Origin: Eucalyptus grandis
Lineage: Eukaryota; Streptophyta; Magnoliopsida; Myrtales; Myrtaceae
Assembly (NCBI RefSeq): GCF_016545825.1
Contig: NC_052619.1
Coordinates: 28,993,803-29,057,802 of the forward strand
DNA length: 64,000 bases
Direction of reading: 5' to 3'
In this document: in pieces, positions 45,508-57,802 of the stretch
How the letters are laid out: each line of letters opens with the position of its first letter
How positions within the stretch are numbered: position 1 is the first letter of the stretch
Translations under genes and position numbers: made by a program
Notes under the pieces: model-generated
Database searches by the model: none
What the model was told of the DNA's origin: nothing
The model's input: the letters and a program-made list of their open reading frames with translations, nothing else

Positions 45508-47480
45508 GTTTGAATACAAAGTGCAATAGAAAAAGCTGCTTGCTAAAAGCGTAGCTATTGAAATATCATAATTATTCTGCTAGTAAGATGGTCCACGCTA
45601 TGTTCATAAAAATTTCTTTATTGGTTTGTATGCAAATAAAATTGCAAATCTAAACTTAAATCAGAACATGTATACTAAATTGTATCAAATTCTACAAATG
45701 GAGTACAATCTCTTATTACAGTATCAAATCAACTTGAAGAGGATTCTAATCCCACATCAGGAATTCCGCCATCTTTTTGTATTTTTTTCATCTGCCAGAG
45801 ATGACCAAATAAAATACAGAAGAGGAGAGAGGAGTCTTTGATTATTTAAACTAGCTGATTTAAGATTTTACATCCATATTATCACATTAAAAAAATCTAA
45901 TCGATTTAAAATTTCACTTGGTTAAATGTCAATTCAAGTTATATAATTGACTAATTGTTGAATAGTGGACTAGTAAATTAAAGCCCTTCAACTTATATCT
46001 GATTTTTTTTTTTTTATAATATCTCAATTTCAAATTAAGTGGATTTTGACAAAAATAATTTTTAATTCCATTTATTGCTGAAAAAATTATTTCAGATGAT
46101 ATAAGCTATATGTTAGATAAGTACTTCAAAAGAAGGAAACAAAACTGTCTGGTATTTTACTCAACTAGCAATATTTTTCTCTCTTATTAATGTTTACATT
46201 TAGCGAATATTGAGTAAAACGTATTCAAGTAATTAAATAAGCTATTTTTTAAACTATATTAATTAAATTTTTAATGGACAAATGATGATACCATGAAGAG
46301 TTGTGTTAAAGACTAACAGCACTCTGAGACAAGTATGGTATCCCACAATATAAGGCCTTTCTCTTTGGCGTTCAATAGGGTCAACTTTTTCGTCTGTAGA
46401 CACCATTAAATCTTATCATATGCTTCCAAGTCTTAGAAATTTTCTAATCCATAGGATCTATAAGAATACTTTATCATATTTTCTTCTTTTTTCAAATTAA
46501 AAAAAAAAATGAGATAAGTAGAAAAAGATAAATGTTTGGAAAAGATTGTAGAATTTTATTTCAAATCATTTTATATTTGTTGTTTTATCTTAAAATAATA
46601 TACTTCTTTCTATCCATGCTTAAATATAAGTTCAAATCTAATAGGTAATAGGCGTTTAAAGACTATAAAGTTGAATAAATATGGGCCATGTGGCACAATT
46701 ATGCCATATGGTTTGCCATGTGGATATCACTAAGGTAAAGTTAAGTGTCACGTGGCAAGTATATGAGTAAATATTCTCTCAATCCCAAATGTAGTTATAA
46801 ATAATAGGTTTGCAACCATGGGCTAAATGATAATTTACTTTGAAGAAATGGTAAATGCTAGCCCTGACAGGGCTTGGCTAAGTAGACGAGCATTATGTTG
46901 GGATAATTGATGAATGCTATATTGAAAAATCACAACTTTTCTTACTCATGGCGACCTTAGAAGCCACCTTGGCCATCCTGCAGGTGAATCCCTATCTGAT
47001 ACACATAGACGTGACGTGACCTTTTGCGGACAACTCGGAGATTTGTCGGGCTAAATGATTCGATATATTCTTTCTATTGAATTTATTGTTTCCATTGACA
47101 ATACCAAAAGAAACGGCCTTACTTTATTGTGACTTACAAGAAGATAGGTAGGTAGATAAGTGTTAGGTGGCACCCTCAAGTGTGTTTAGAAAATGTGCAA
47201 TCTTTATGAGAGTTCGTTTGGAAATTAATGCTAGGCATATATGTCTGACATGCATTAAAAGTTTGGCTTTTGACGACATCTATGCATTAAAACTTTGGGT
47301 GTTTTTATGAAATTAATGTTAGGGGGAGTAACTTCCCACCATAAGAATAAATTACCTACAACCGAAGAAACCATCCACACAAGCACACGATGAGTTATTA
47401 CTTCACATTCCTTTTGTTACAATAATGATAGAAATGTCGAGGGTACTTTAGTAAGTATGACAACAATTTTGAAAAATCCC
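45508..47480. other. Intergenic, no gene seen
   Basis: Strongly AT-rich DNA with stops in all frames. No clear element ends, coding similarity or RNA gene. Confidence 0.5.
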
Positions 47481-47499
47481 CTTTTATCAATAGTATGTA

Positions 47500-47810
47500 C
47501 GTAAATTGTTGGAGCACACATTATATCATTTGTTATGCTCGTTGAATAATTGTCTCACATTATTTGACAACTAGTTCTAGATGTTCTTTATATTCACGTG
47601 ATCTCTTTCCATCTATTAGATTAAGCATTTTAATTAAAAATTTTAACATGATATCAGAGTTCACAAATATGCGTTCGCTCCTCATCAATCAAAATTTCAC
47701 TTAAAAAATTGTTCCATATCGTTTGATAATGGGTCCTAAATGCTCTATTCATGCAATTTTCTTCACTTGTTAGTTTAAATTTTCGAGTTGGACATTTTAA
47801 CAATAATTGC
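47500..47810. repeat. Possible LTR/primer-site remnants, two related pieces
   Basis: 47538-47660 (TTGTCTCACATTATTTGACAA ... ending at TGATATCAGAG, 47649-47659) resembles an LTR end followed by an initiator-Met-tRNA primer site. A diverged second piece (CCATATCGTTTGATAATGGG) follows at 47710-47800. No gag or pol was found nearby, so this may be a solo or truncated remnant. Confidence 0.3.
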
Positions 47811-49477
47811 TGCACGATCGAATTGTTTGGCTGACGAAGTGCATGTATTGTTATGTTCTTGCATTAATGTCACGAGATGAGCAGCTTCAATGCCATTCAA
47901 TTGAAGGGGGCATTCCTTGAGCTCAATTGCAGGTCGAAATCCATCTCGACCTATAAGTTTGGCGAACACGACAACCATGTTATTATCATGGGATCTCGGT
48001 GCATGTGAACCACGACTCTGCCTCCATTTATCAAATCCAGGTTGATTTAGCAAGATATGTGTAGTCTATGAAGCTCAACTCATAAATTTAGGCATACACG
48101 TCCAGGAAAAGATATGGATTCATTCCCAAATTGTAAATTCCTTTTTACTTAACTAGTGATTGTGCGCATGTAATCTTTTGAAAGATCGAGAAAGCAAAAC
48201 TATATAAGTGCATGTAATCATTAGACAATCTATATGGACCAATTAAGATACCATTTCGCTATGCTTCTTGTTGTGTTGACATGCCGACATTTCACTGTAT
48301 GTTATATATATATTTATAGAACTCACCAGATGTGTTATTAACTATAAAAAATTTGAAATGATTTTGCATCGTTTGGCGGCACCCCGTTAGATCACCAAGA
48401 AAAACCGCGAAACCACACATGAATGAGAGAGAGAGAGAGAGTAAAGCCACGTAAAAATTAAACCTTTTAAAAGGAAAGCCAAGACAAATCGCCGAAGGAG
48501 GGAAAAAGAAAAAAAGAAAAGAAAAAGTAAAAGAATAGATACTTCGTAAAAAATATTACTAAAAATTATACACATTAACTCTCTCCGTGTCTTATAGGAC
48601 ACCTAATATTCACCTTAGTGATTTCCGGTCAAAATTAACTGGATTGATTTTATTGGTAAAATTTGAAAATATCTATGACACAATTGGCACGATTAAAGAT
48701 TAATGATTAAATTGATAAAAATATAGTATATTTAAGATTTTTTGAATAATTTTTTAAGAAAATGTAAGAAAGTAAGAACAATGACGTGTGTGTCTCTCTC
48801 CCAATCTTGTTCTCTTGTTCCTTCATTGGCATGTCAATTGTGAATGCCTCAAATCCCACACCCCCCCCGGCGCCCAAGCTGCCGCCGTCGTCAATTGCCA
48901 TCAGCCACCTTCAATATCGAAACAATTTCCCAAGTTTTCCCCGACCTTACCCGTGTCAATAAACAATTTGGAAATGTCTTCGACTTCTCTTTCAAAACTT
49001 GCCAGAGGAAGAAAACAAAAAAAAAGTTCCGGATAAAAAAATACCGTGAGATGCATGCTCTCACCTAACTTCTTTGATTTGAAATGAGATTCATTTCAAT
49101 TCCCTTTTCTGGGAAGGAAAGAAAGATCCCTTTAGAGTCCTAATTGGAAATTCTTTCAATAAAATTTCGATGGCACCCCGTGGCATCCTCATCCTACGTT
49201 AATTAAATCCAGGGATTTTTCCTATAAATGCCATTTCCCCCTAGATTACTTCCCTACTTCTTCTTTTTTTTTTTTTTTTTTATAAGGGGGGTGTTTTGGA
49301 AGGGACAAAAGCTGGAGCTAAAAAGCAAAGCAAAGCAAAGCAAAAACTCCACTTTCCCACCATTTTTACCGATTCAAGATATCCATGAGGCTCGTGCCGT
49401 CCCCCAGCAGCAGCGTCCGTACCAACAACCGGGCGGATGGGATCCACCACGCTGCCCCCACCCCCATCCCCATCACA
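47811..49477. other. Upstream region of the APS kinase gene, no separate gene seen
   Basis: AT-rich to about 48780, then a mixed region. A T run lies at 49262-49280, GCAAA repeats (AAAGCAAAGCAAAGC) at 49322-49345, and an ATC microsatellite at 49478-49504. Open frames here are compositional. Confidence 0.4.
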
Positions 49478-49632
49478 CCATCATCATCATCATCATCATC
49501 ATCGTCGCCACTCCCCTCTCTCTCTCTCTCTCCCCTCCTCCTCCCCGGTTGTCCACCGCCTCCTCTCTCCAGTTCCTTCCAGCATGGTCAGTCTCTCTCT
49601 CCTCTCTCTCTCTCTTTCTCTCTCTAGCAATT
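49478..49632. repeat. ATC and CT microsatellites upstream of APS kinase
   Basis: A tract of about eight CAT/ATC units (49478-49504) is followed by CT-rich tracts at about 49518-49540 and 49590-49626. They are probably promoter sequence if the TATA candidate at 49686 is used. Confidence 0.75.
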
Positions 49633-49685
49633 TACTGAATCTCGCTCGCGACGCGTGCTACTCGTGGCCATGGCGCGGCCGCGTC

Positions 49686-49692
49686 TATATAG
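49686..49692 (+). promoter_or_regulatory. Candidate TATA box of the APS kinase gene
   Basis: TATATAG in a GC-rich context (GCGTCTATATAGACTGC, itself a near palindrome) 267 bp before the chosen ATG. A start about 30 bp downstream would give a leader of about 235 nt with a CT tract at 49826-49844, normal for this class of gene. It argues against use of the in-frame ATG at 49437. Confidence 0.5.
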
Positions 49693-49952
49693 ACTGCGGC
49701 TGCTGCGGGCGGGTGTGTCTGCGTTTGCCAGTAACGCCTCCCGTGGCGCCCGGCCCACCGACCTGCCCTGACCGTCCGTATTCCCCCTCTCTTTCTCTCT
49801 CTTCCCCACTTCAAATTCGCCCCATCTCTCTCTCTCTCTCTCTCTTCTATTTTTTGTTCTTGGGCTCTGCTGGATTGCGGTTCGGGCTGTCTTCTGATCG
49901 GCTGCGTTTTGTTGGGTTCGGCTCGGATTTCGGGTTCCGGCGCGGCTCAGAG

Positions 49953-52900
49953 ATGCCTGCGATTCGAGGGCCCGGCGCGTGCGTGTACGGGACCTCCGGG
50001 GCGCTCCGGTCGAGGCGGGCGAAGGACGGGGAGCTAGGGTTCGTCGGCTGCTGCTCGGGGCTGGGCGCCGCGCGCGGGCCGCAGCTGCGATCGCGTGTCC
50101 TCCGTCTCGGCGGGAGGTCGGCTCGTTTGGCGCCGGTCGGAGCGATGGAGCAGGGCAGGACCGCTTACGTCAATAGCAAGGCCGACGGCTCCGAAGGTAT
50201 TTGGTTGGGGTGGGGGGATTTCGATTTTGTGGTGGTGGAGGAATTTGACGTCGGAAATTGATTTCTTTTCTTCTCTCCCCAAGTGGGAAATGGCGATGCC
50301 TCCGTGAAAAACCGAAGCTTGACGCTCCTCGCGAGAAGTAGGATCATGTTTTGTTTTGTGAATTAGCACGTTGTCGGCGCGAAACCGGTGAAGCCGTTTG
50401 AGATTTTGGGTGTATGGAATCTTGTCATGGAATGTCGTTTTCGCTGATAGGCAGGTGATTTATTGTTGAAATGTGAGGGGTGTGAGAGGTAGATGGATGT
50501 TTCTTCCTGTGGAAAGTTTGGTTGAAATTGCTGACTAAACCGAGCTTAAAGGTCTTCCACAGCAGCTGCGGCTTTATTTCAAGGAAAAAAAAGATGCCTT
50601 TGCTGTTGATTTAGATTTTGCGTGTCCTGTCGTTGCGCTTTACAGTCTAGGAACCTTGTTTATAGCTGCTTTTATTCCAATTATCGTAGAATGTCTGTCA
50701 ATCATCCTAAATGGACCCTTGTGTTGAGGAATCTTGAGACTAATTACATTCTTCTGAGATTTCTCTGCAGTTGTGGTTGACCGATGTAATGATTATGTTT
50801 TTGGTTTTTTGAATTCGCTTTTACCGGGCATAGAGGCATTCGTAGCTCGAAATCCCATCAACTTGTCGATCTGAATTGATTGGAAATTTTAGTAAACTTT
50901 GTACGATTGGAAATTTGAGTAAACTTTGTACTTATTGAAAATCTGGCCCCTCCACTTCTCTTTTTGACTGCATAAGCTGTGAGATTCTCATTTTGACTAT
51001 CTAACTAGGTGAAAATCTCCACCAGATATCTACTGTTGGAAACTCAACAAACATCAAGTGGCATGGTTGTTCGGTTGATAAACTTGAGAGGCAGGAGTTG
51101 CTTCAGCAAAAAGGCTGTGTCATATGGATCACGGGGCTCAGTGGTTCAGGTTTGTCTTTTTGGAAACTTGCATCTTTTGTGGTGGAGCAACCTTTTCTTC
51201 ACCCATTTTTATGAGCTAGTATTTGAGCTTTGATAATGTAGAATTCATGCTAATTTTTTCATTCTTGTGCTGTGAATATCCTCGACATACCTATTTTCAG
51301 ACCCAAATATTAGTTTGCACAAACCAAGCTGGATCTGCAGGTCCTGTGATGATTTTGATTGTTCCAGCTTGGTAATTGCAGGTTTTGTTGAGGCTATCAA
51401 TCCATACTTTCTATTCTAAAATTTGCTTTAGTATCATAAGGTACTGATACATAAAATGTGCCAAAAGCAGAGGGTGGGATCGACTGAACAAATGGATTGG
51501 CTTCTTAGTTAGCAGATAGGTTTTCATAGTTTTTGTTTGTCTTTGATGGAGAGAGTGATTTAATGGATGACATTTAGTATGATAGAGGTAGATGTTTAGT
51601 GTTGAATCTTTTTATAAAGATCCTTTGTTTCATTGTGGTCTGTTGTAGTACAAAACTTCCATTTTGATCTTTTTCTGTTTTAGTTTCAGTTAATGCTTCT
51701 AACCAGCTAGCTGATATCAATCACTATCCAACATGCATAAACATGTATTTTTCCTCATGCCTACTTAGTGGGATAGGACAGATCTCTTGCACCTTCTTTT
51801 GGGTGAACTTTATGTTAGTTTGTGTGGACCAAAGCTAGTGTTTTTTGAGGATAGGTGATTAAGCCAGCTCCAAGGTCATGACTGTTATGTTTGCAAATTT
51901 TCAATGGGCTAAAATAGGCTGTTAATTGACTCTCAATTGATTTTACAAATTATTAGTCAAATCATCAATATCTAGAAGGATGAAGAAATGGTAAGGATAG
52001 TGCTTTTAAAGTTTCCCGTGGGCATTGTTAATTGTCTATTTGAATTGCTTGCCAGGATGTTTGGGTTTGGATGCTTGATCTATTTTTAATGATGTACTTC
52101 TCTAGAGAGGCTTCTCATTCTTGGAAGTAGGGGCAATATCTGTAAATTTTTCAGCATTAAGCATCTGGGTCATGATGCAATTTTTCGATGTTTTCCCCTT
52201 TTTTCTGACTGTTGTATTCTATGATTGGTCATTTCATTTATTCCACATGAATGGTCCTTTCCTTCATGTGATTTCTGTAAACCACTTGAAAGTCCTAAAT
52301 AGTTTGCTATTAACTTCAACTTTGTTGCCATCTTCATTTCTCTCTCTCTCACGTGTTTATATACATATGAATTTAACAGGGAAGAGCACACTAGCTTGTG
52401 CTTTAAGTCGGGGCTTGCATTCAAGAGGAAAGCTGACCTATATCCTTGATGGTGACAATGTTCGTCATGGTTTGAACAGTGATCTGAGTTTTAGGGCAGA
52501 AGATCGTGCGGAAAACATTCGAAGGATTGGTGAGCATTTAATTAAGTGTCTAATGTAGGGATCTGAGTTTTTCCTTGTAGTGACCAAGTTCGTCTTTTTT
52601 AGTCCATTGAACTTCATAAATATGTGATTTTCAGGCGAAGTAGCCAAGCTCTTTGCAGATTCAGGGTTGATTTGCATTGCTAGTTTGATATCCCCATATA
52701 GAAAAGATAGGTCAGCATGCCGTGCCATGTTGCCAGGAGGTGATTTCATCGAGGTAGGTGGTTTAATGACGGTTGTAGTCTATGCCTGACATATTATAAC
52801 TTGGGAGAACAAGGAAAGCTTATGCCAGAGCCAGATAATTGGTTCTTTTTATGTGAAGAAAAAAATGACCAGTGAACCTCGCATGTGGCAGGTCTTCATG

Positions 52901-54267
52901 GATGTGCCACTCCAAGTTTGTGAGGCAAGGGATCCCAAGGGTTTGTACAAGCTGGCACGAGCTGGAAAAATTAAAGGTATCTGTGCAGGAGTGTGATTGC
53001 AGAGTTTCTTCTGAGTGCTAGATGTCCTTCTTTCACATTCTTTCTATATTCTGGTAATAATACTAGAAATATTTGAGATGACATGGCATCTTTTAATTCT
53101 TCTTTGGACACAGGAAAGCTACTTTGATACTTCATGATTTAGCTCTTTTGTCTTCAAATGTTTTTTCTCTGATTTATTTGAATCAAAGTCATCCTTACTG
53201 GAGTTGTTGAATGCAATGAAGACAGATATCTATCGTGTTTATTTCCTGCATTATTGAAGGTGGTAAAAGAAAAAGTGGATAAACTATCTTGGTTTCTGTA
53301 TTAAAACATACTTTCCCTTCAAATGCTTTTTGATTGATGACAACTGATATAAGCTTGATGAAAAAGAAGGTGAAGGTGTTGGTGAAATATTATTAAAAGA
53401 AAAAAAGTAAACAAGAGCACTCTGAGGGAGAAGTGCTCAAACCTGAGCAGAAGCAGATCGCCAGGACTGAATTCCGTAGTATCTTGAGTTCTCGTGATGA
53501 TTATCTGGCATCGTTGGGATGACACTGAAGTTGATCATCGATGTTTTATCTTATGCTCAGTTACGTTGTTTTCTGAATAGTGCACAAAGCTTAAATTAGT
53601 TATCAATCACCGGTGTCATTTTCTGTGCCTGCTAGTGGATTGTAATTAGTGGTTTCTGGTCTATAATTTTGCAGGTTTTACAGGAATTGATGATCCATAC
53701 GAGCCTCCACTTGATTGTGAGGTAAGTCTTGTTTAAATTTCAAATTGCATTAGATGGTAGGATGAGCTAGAGAGGTATACTTGGAAGCTAAAATAGGGGA
53801 AGTTAAATGAGGCTGCAAATGTCCCTTTCTTTGTGTTCGGGCCCATGCAGTTATTGCCATTAGGTGTATCCGTGGGGCAGTCAGACTCAGGGAACAAGTT
53901 TGGAATACAAGCTTCAATGTATAGCTAGTTGGGGCAGTGAATAGATCTCCTTCAACTTTAAGCTATTCCTATATTCTTTCAGGACTAAATCCTCTGTGGA
54001 ACCTAGGTGGTTGGCCTTGTGGTCAACAGAGGGTGGGGTTGGAGCGTCGGTTCTGATGTTTGGGTTCGATCTTGGCAATAGCTTAAAAAGAGAAAGAAAA
54101 CATTTTCTGTGTCTTCTTTGACGCTAAGTCACAACACAAGAAACTGAAAGAAACTGTGTATGTTGCAGATAGTGTTGCAGCAGGAAGGATCCAAATGTGC
54201 TTCCCCCTGTGAGATGGCTGAGGAAGTCATCTGCTTCCTGGAGGAGAAAGGGTACCTCAGGGCCTAA
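49953..54267 (+). CDS. APK: Adenylyl-sulfate kinase (APS kinase), plastid-type
   Basis: Phosphorylates adenosine 5'-phosphosulfate with ATP to PAPS, the sulfate donor for glucosinolates, sulfated peptides and other products; plant forms are mostly plastidial. Seven in-phase exons: 49953-50196, 51009-51149, 52380-52529, 52635-52753, 52892-52976, 53675-53721, 54169-54267, giving 294 residues. Residues 1-75 are Arg/Ala/Gly-rich with few acids, a likely transit peptide. The kinase domain starts near [19 protein letters not shown] (about 89-107). P-loop GLSGSGKST is at 124-132, DGDNVRHGL at 152-160, then [70 protein letters not shown]. Cys102 and Cys135 are 33 residues apart, the spacing of the redox-switch pair Cys86/Cys119 in Arabidopsis APK1. 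The start is the first ATG after the TATA candidate; the frame stays open further upstream. Intron 2 (51150-52379) is the longest, and intron 6 holds a SINE-like insert. Confidence 0.95.
54005..54095 (+). mobile_element. SINE-like insert in APS kinase intron 6
   Basis: TGGCCTTGTGGTC (about 54011-54023) resembles an RNA polymerase III A box, and GGGTTCGATCTTGG (about 54061-54074) a B box, 40 bp apart, ending in an A/G-rich tail (AAAAAGAGAAAGAAAAC). This is the organisation of a short tRNA-derived SINE on the gene's sense strand. No clear target duplication. Confidence 0.5.
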
Positions 54268-54469
54268 CGCGGTGAAGTGGCCCTCGGTTTCTCTCGTCTG
54301 AAGCCTTCTGCTCCTATAACCATTTGTGCTGTGGCCTGAAACTGGCGACCAAGCCTCTCACATTAAGGAAACTCCTCGTTTCCAGTGGGGATTCGTTCCG
54401 TTGGTAGATATTGTGTTGATTAATTTATTAAGTTGTTCATTGTTGCGTAGCTTATAAAGTTTAGGCTGC

Positions 54470-54479
54470 AATAAATAAA
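54470..54479 (+). terminator. Candidate polyadenylation signal of APS kinase
   Basis: AATAAATAAA lies about 205 bp after the stop codon, preceded by T-rich DNA, as expected for a plant near-upstream element. Confidence 0.45.
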
Positions 54480-57230
54480 AATGGAACGTTTGATCTGGGG
54501 CTGGTTGCATTTTATAGGAATGTATTAATACTAAAAAATAATTGTCTTTATTGCTTCTTTCTATATGTTATTTAATTTAATTGTGGAAGAATGCTTTGTC
54601 ATGTTTACTAGTATTTGGAAGTGTGTTTTGGTGTATGTTATTTTATGGATCTAGGACACATGTTACTTAGGCAGCTTGATTTACCGGACACCAACACCCG
54701 ATCGGGCGCTGTTCAACAAACTTCTCGATACCATACTCGGAGGAGCCTCCTGATGTAGGAATTTAAGACTTCATTAGCATGATTTGGAGAACATTTTCTT
54801 AAAACTAATCTCGATTGAAATAATTTATTAATAAAAAGTATTGTCATGATTAATAACAATTTTATATCTAAATATATTTGTGGATAGTAAATATGTTTTT
54901 CGGTTAATTCATTTTCATAAATTATACAAACGATCATTTTTAAAAAATATATTTTTAATTATTTATTTATCGTGAGACAATTGGAGGCTGCTCTTTCTTA
55001 TCTTTTCATGTGATATTCTATGGTTGATGGTGGTGGATTTGCAAAAGGTGGTTCATCTGAGGGCAAAAAGTTACTTTCATTTCAAGACCATTTTTCTCTT
55101 AAAATCCTTCATTGTGGTAGAACCGCAATACTGTAACTTGCCTTTGTCGATATTCCATTGGCCGTATAACAAAATTGTGCACAATTTGTTTTGAGTAGAG
55201 AATGCATCCTGAAAATTTCTTCCTCGATGGTGTCTGATGGTAGTCTCTTTGGATTCTATTGGTATAAGTGGCATAGGTTACACCATTGGATTGTCTTTTA
55301 TTTTTGACTTTTGCCAAACAGTTTTCATAATTTCTTGGAAAAAAATCATCAGAAACTTAAAACTATGTCTATTGTAATACATTTATTCTGAATATTTTTT
55401 TCAACACCAAAAACCTAATACCAACATATGCATTTGCTCTCCGTCAAGATTTCATCAATGAATACCATTAAAAGTTTTATGTGACTGCCTACATGAACCA
55501 TACAAGGCAGCCTTGACGTGGCTTCTAGTGCCCCTTGTCGCGATCCCATGGGAGCCAAAGTCCCATGAGACCAAGCAAATTCTAAGCTGGTTCTGGAGGT
55601 CCATCTCGGGAAGAAAATCAATCAATCTAAGCCGGTTCACATCCAGATCAACCGGAGTAAAATCCTCATCCATGTCTAAGGTAAAACTTGAGGCTCCCCG
55701 ATGCAAAAGGACCATAGATGTTCAACTTAGTTAGGAACATCAAAATTATATGGAATGTAAGGGTTTCTCGGAAGAAAAAGGCAGAAGCATTCATAGGAAA
55801 AGGCAAATAATAGTCTAGTCCCCCTTTCGTACCCAGACCCAAAAATTAGGTTCCAAGGTCATTGGCAGTTTATCAGAATGGTCTCGAATGAAAGTAAAGA
55901 GCGAACTGACCATCCATTACAGATTTAGTCGAGCATGGCCGAAGAGAAACTGATGTTGGCGATGGCAACTGTAAGGCGGCAACGGCAAACACGCCGGTTA
56001 GGTGCAAACCAAGAAAGAGGATGGAGGAGGATGAAAGAAAGACACAATGAGTTTCACGTAAACGTCACTTCAATACCGTTTGCCTTTCGTCATTCATAGA
56101 TGCAGCCATATAAGATTTTTAATGGTGCTTATTAACTAAATTTTGATATAATGTAAATATGTCACACGGATACGAGTTTCGGATTTTTCATATAAAAGAA
56201 TTTTTTTGAAATAAATGTGCCATTGTGAAAACAGATTGGGGTTTTAGACGGGTGTAAATATATCATAATGAGCATAATTTTGATATGATTCTTATAAAAT
56301 CAATTTATTGTAATTTCCAAATGCAAAGATACTAATTTTAGTAGAGTTCAATTTGCTTTTTGGAAAAGAACAGTGAGATGTCTCAAATCCGTAGAATAGC
56401 TCACGCGAGCTTAGAATTTGCCCATGTTCGGAGTATACGATCAAGACGTTCTTACTAATCAAGCGAGTGTCCACAAATACCGCCATACCAAAAGAACCGA
56501 CAATAGTGCACGCATTTGCCAAGACGGAAACACTCAATCGATTGAGCGAACGTGACGGTGAGGATGACATGATAAAAGATTCAGACAGTGCAGCAGCTAT
56601 TGGTTGACAGGTCAATCGAGCTTTGGGGTCACTCGTGGAGGAGTTGCAATCATGTCCAGGGGGAACAGGGTTAGGCAGGGCTCTCATGACAAGATCTTCG
56701 GTCCCCCCCAATTCCCTCTAAACCCTAAATGGCTTCTTGGAATTTCGACAAGGCATTATCTTCTTCCTTCATTTATGTACTTTAGTTATTGTCGTTCTGC
56801 TTGGTTCAGCAGACCAGACATCGCTTTATCTGCTCATGGATGATGATGGGTAACTTCGAAACTTGCGGATGTACGGAAAAAAGTGGATCTTGAGGATGAT
56901 GCAAAAGCCAGAAGTGACGAAGTTAGTTCATCTGCTCATGCAGGTCATGCGAAACGAAATGATGTTGAAGCTGCAAACATAGAATGCAGACATTTCACAA
57001 ATTTATTCTAGCAGATTCCTCTATGTACAAAGGCCCATGATTACCGCAGGAAACACAGAAAGAGAGAGAGAGAGAGAGAGAGAGCAGTAGAGAAGCGAGT
57101 GACTGAGACTTTACAAGACCATGCATGCACAAAAGGAAATTCGAAATGGGAAAATGGGTAAGGGGAACGAAAGAGCATTGAATGGATAAGAAGAAGATAT
57201 GATGATGATGATGATGATGATGAAGATAAG
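54480..57230. other. Intergenic between APS kinase and the small minus-strand gene
   Basis: AT-rich to 55000, then mixed. Minus-strand open frames at 55415-55715 and 56292-56711 (139 codons, beginning MGGTEDLVMRALPNPVPPG) have protein-like composition in part, but no recognised domain, exon structure or promoter; not called. A GA tract lies at 57061-57082 and a GAT tract at 57199-57222. Confidence 0.4.
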
Positions 57231-57479
57231 TCAATCCCATGCGAGGCCAAGACCGCCTCTATGGCGCCTGCGGAAGCCGGATAAGAAGCAGAGCAGGAAC
57301 GCCATGCCCAGCGACGACACGGCTGAGCTCACCACCTCGAGTGTCGCCGGGAGCCGCCGGTCCTGCAGCCCCCATATGGCCCTTGCCAGCGTCCCAAAGC
57401 CGTCCACGACCACCGCGATCATCACCGCCATTCCCGCTTTTCCCGCTGAGCCCTTCCGTAGGAGAAGGAAGAAGAACAA
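57231..57479 (-). CDS. Small predicted membrane protein, 82 residues, unrecognised
   Basis: An intronless minus-strand frame begins MFFFLLLRKGSAGKAGMAVM and ends FRRRHRGGLGLAWD. Two hydrophobic segments are visible: about residues 14-30 (GMAVMIAVVVDGFG) and about 46-66 (VVSSAVSSLGMAFLLCFLSGF), with a basic tail after the second, so a two-pass membrane protein is plausible. Support for a real gene: a TATA-like box about 315 bp upstream, a CT/GA-rich leader, GC-rich coding bias against AT-rich surroundings, and a plausible 3' region before 57000. An alternative start is Met17. I do not recognise the family. The overlapping plus-strand frames at 57199-57499 lack such context. Confidence 0.5.
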   Translation of the reverse strand: MFFFLLLRKGSAGKAGMAVMIAVVVDGFGTLARAIWGLQDRRLPATLEVVSSAVSSLGMAFLLCFLSGFRRRHRGGLGLAWD

Positions 57480-57790
57480 AGTGGGGGTGGTCTAGCTAGC
57501 AATTCTTCCTGAGAGCAGAGTGTCGGGAGGGGCGAGCTTTCGTAGCCCCAGCTTCCAAGCAAAGCAAAGGCCTAACGAGTGAGAAGAAGACAGAAGGAGA
57601 TTGGAGTCTTGCACTGGTAGGAAGGGCCGTCGCTTCCACGTTGCTTCCTTCTCTCTCTCTCTCTTTCGACGACGATGATGAGTGGGGAGGAAGCTTTATC
57701 CGAAACTTCGGCACAAAAACTTGTGATGGGACCGGAAGGAATGGAATGAAAAATTGGTTTTGAGTGTATTATTATGGTACTGGTTTATGA

Positions 57791-57802
57791 CTTATATATA
57801 TG
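57791..57802 (-). promoter_or_regulatory. Candidate TATA box of the small minus-strand gene
   Basis: The minus strand reads CATATATATAAG, placed about 315 bp before the ATG at 57479, with a GA-rich (minus strand) leader at 57651-57664. Inferred from motif only. Confidence 0.35.

Noticed and set aside
56292..56711. 139-codon minus-strand frame
   Set aside because: Partly protein-like, but no recognised domain, no promoter or splice evidence; kept only as a note in the intergenic entry.
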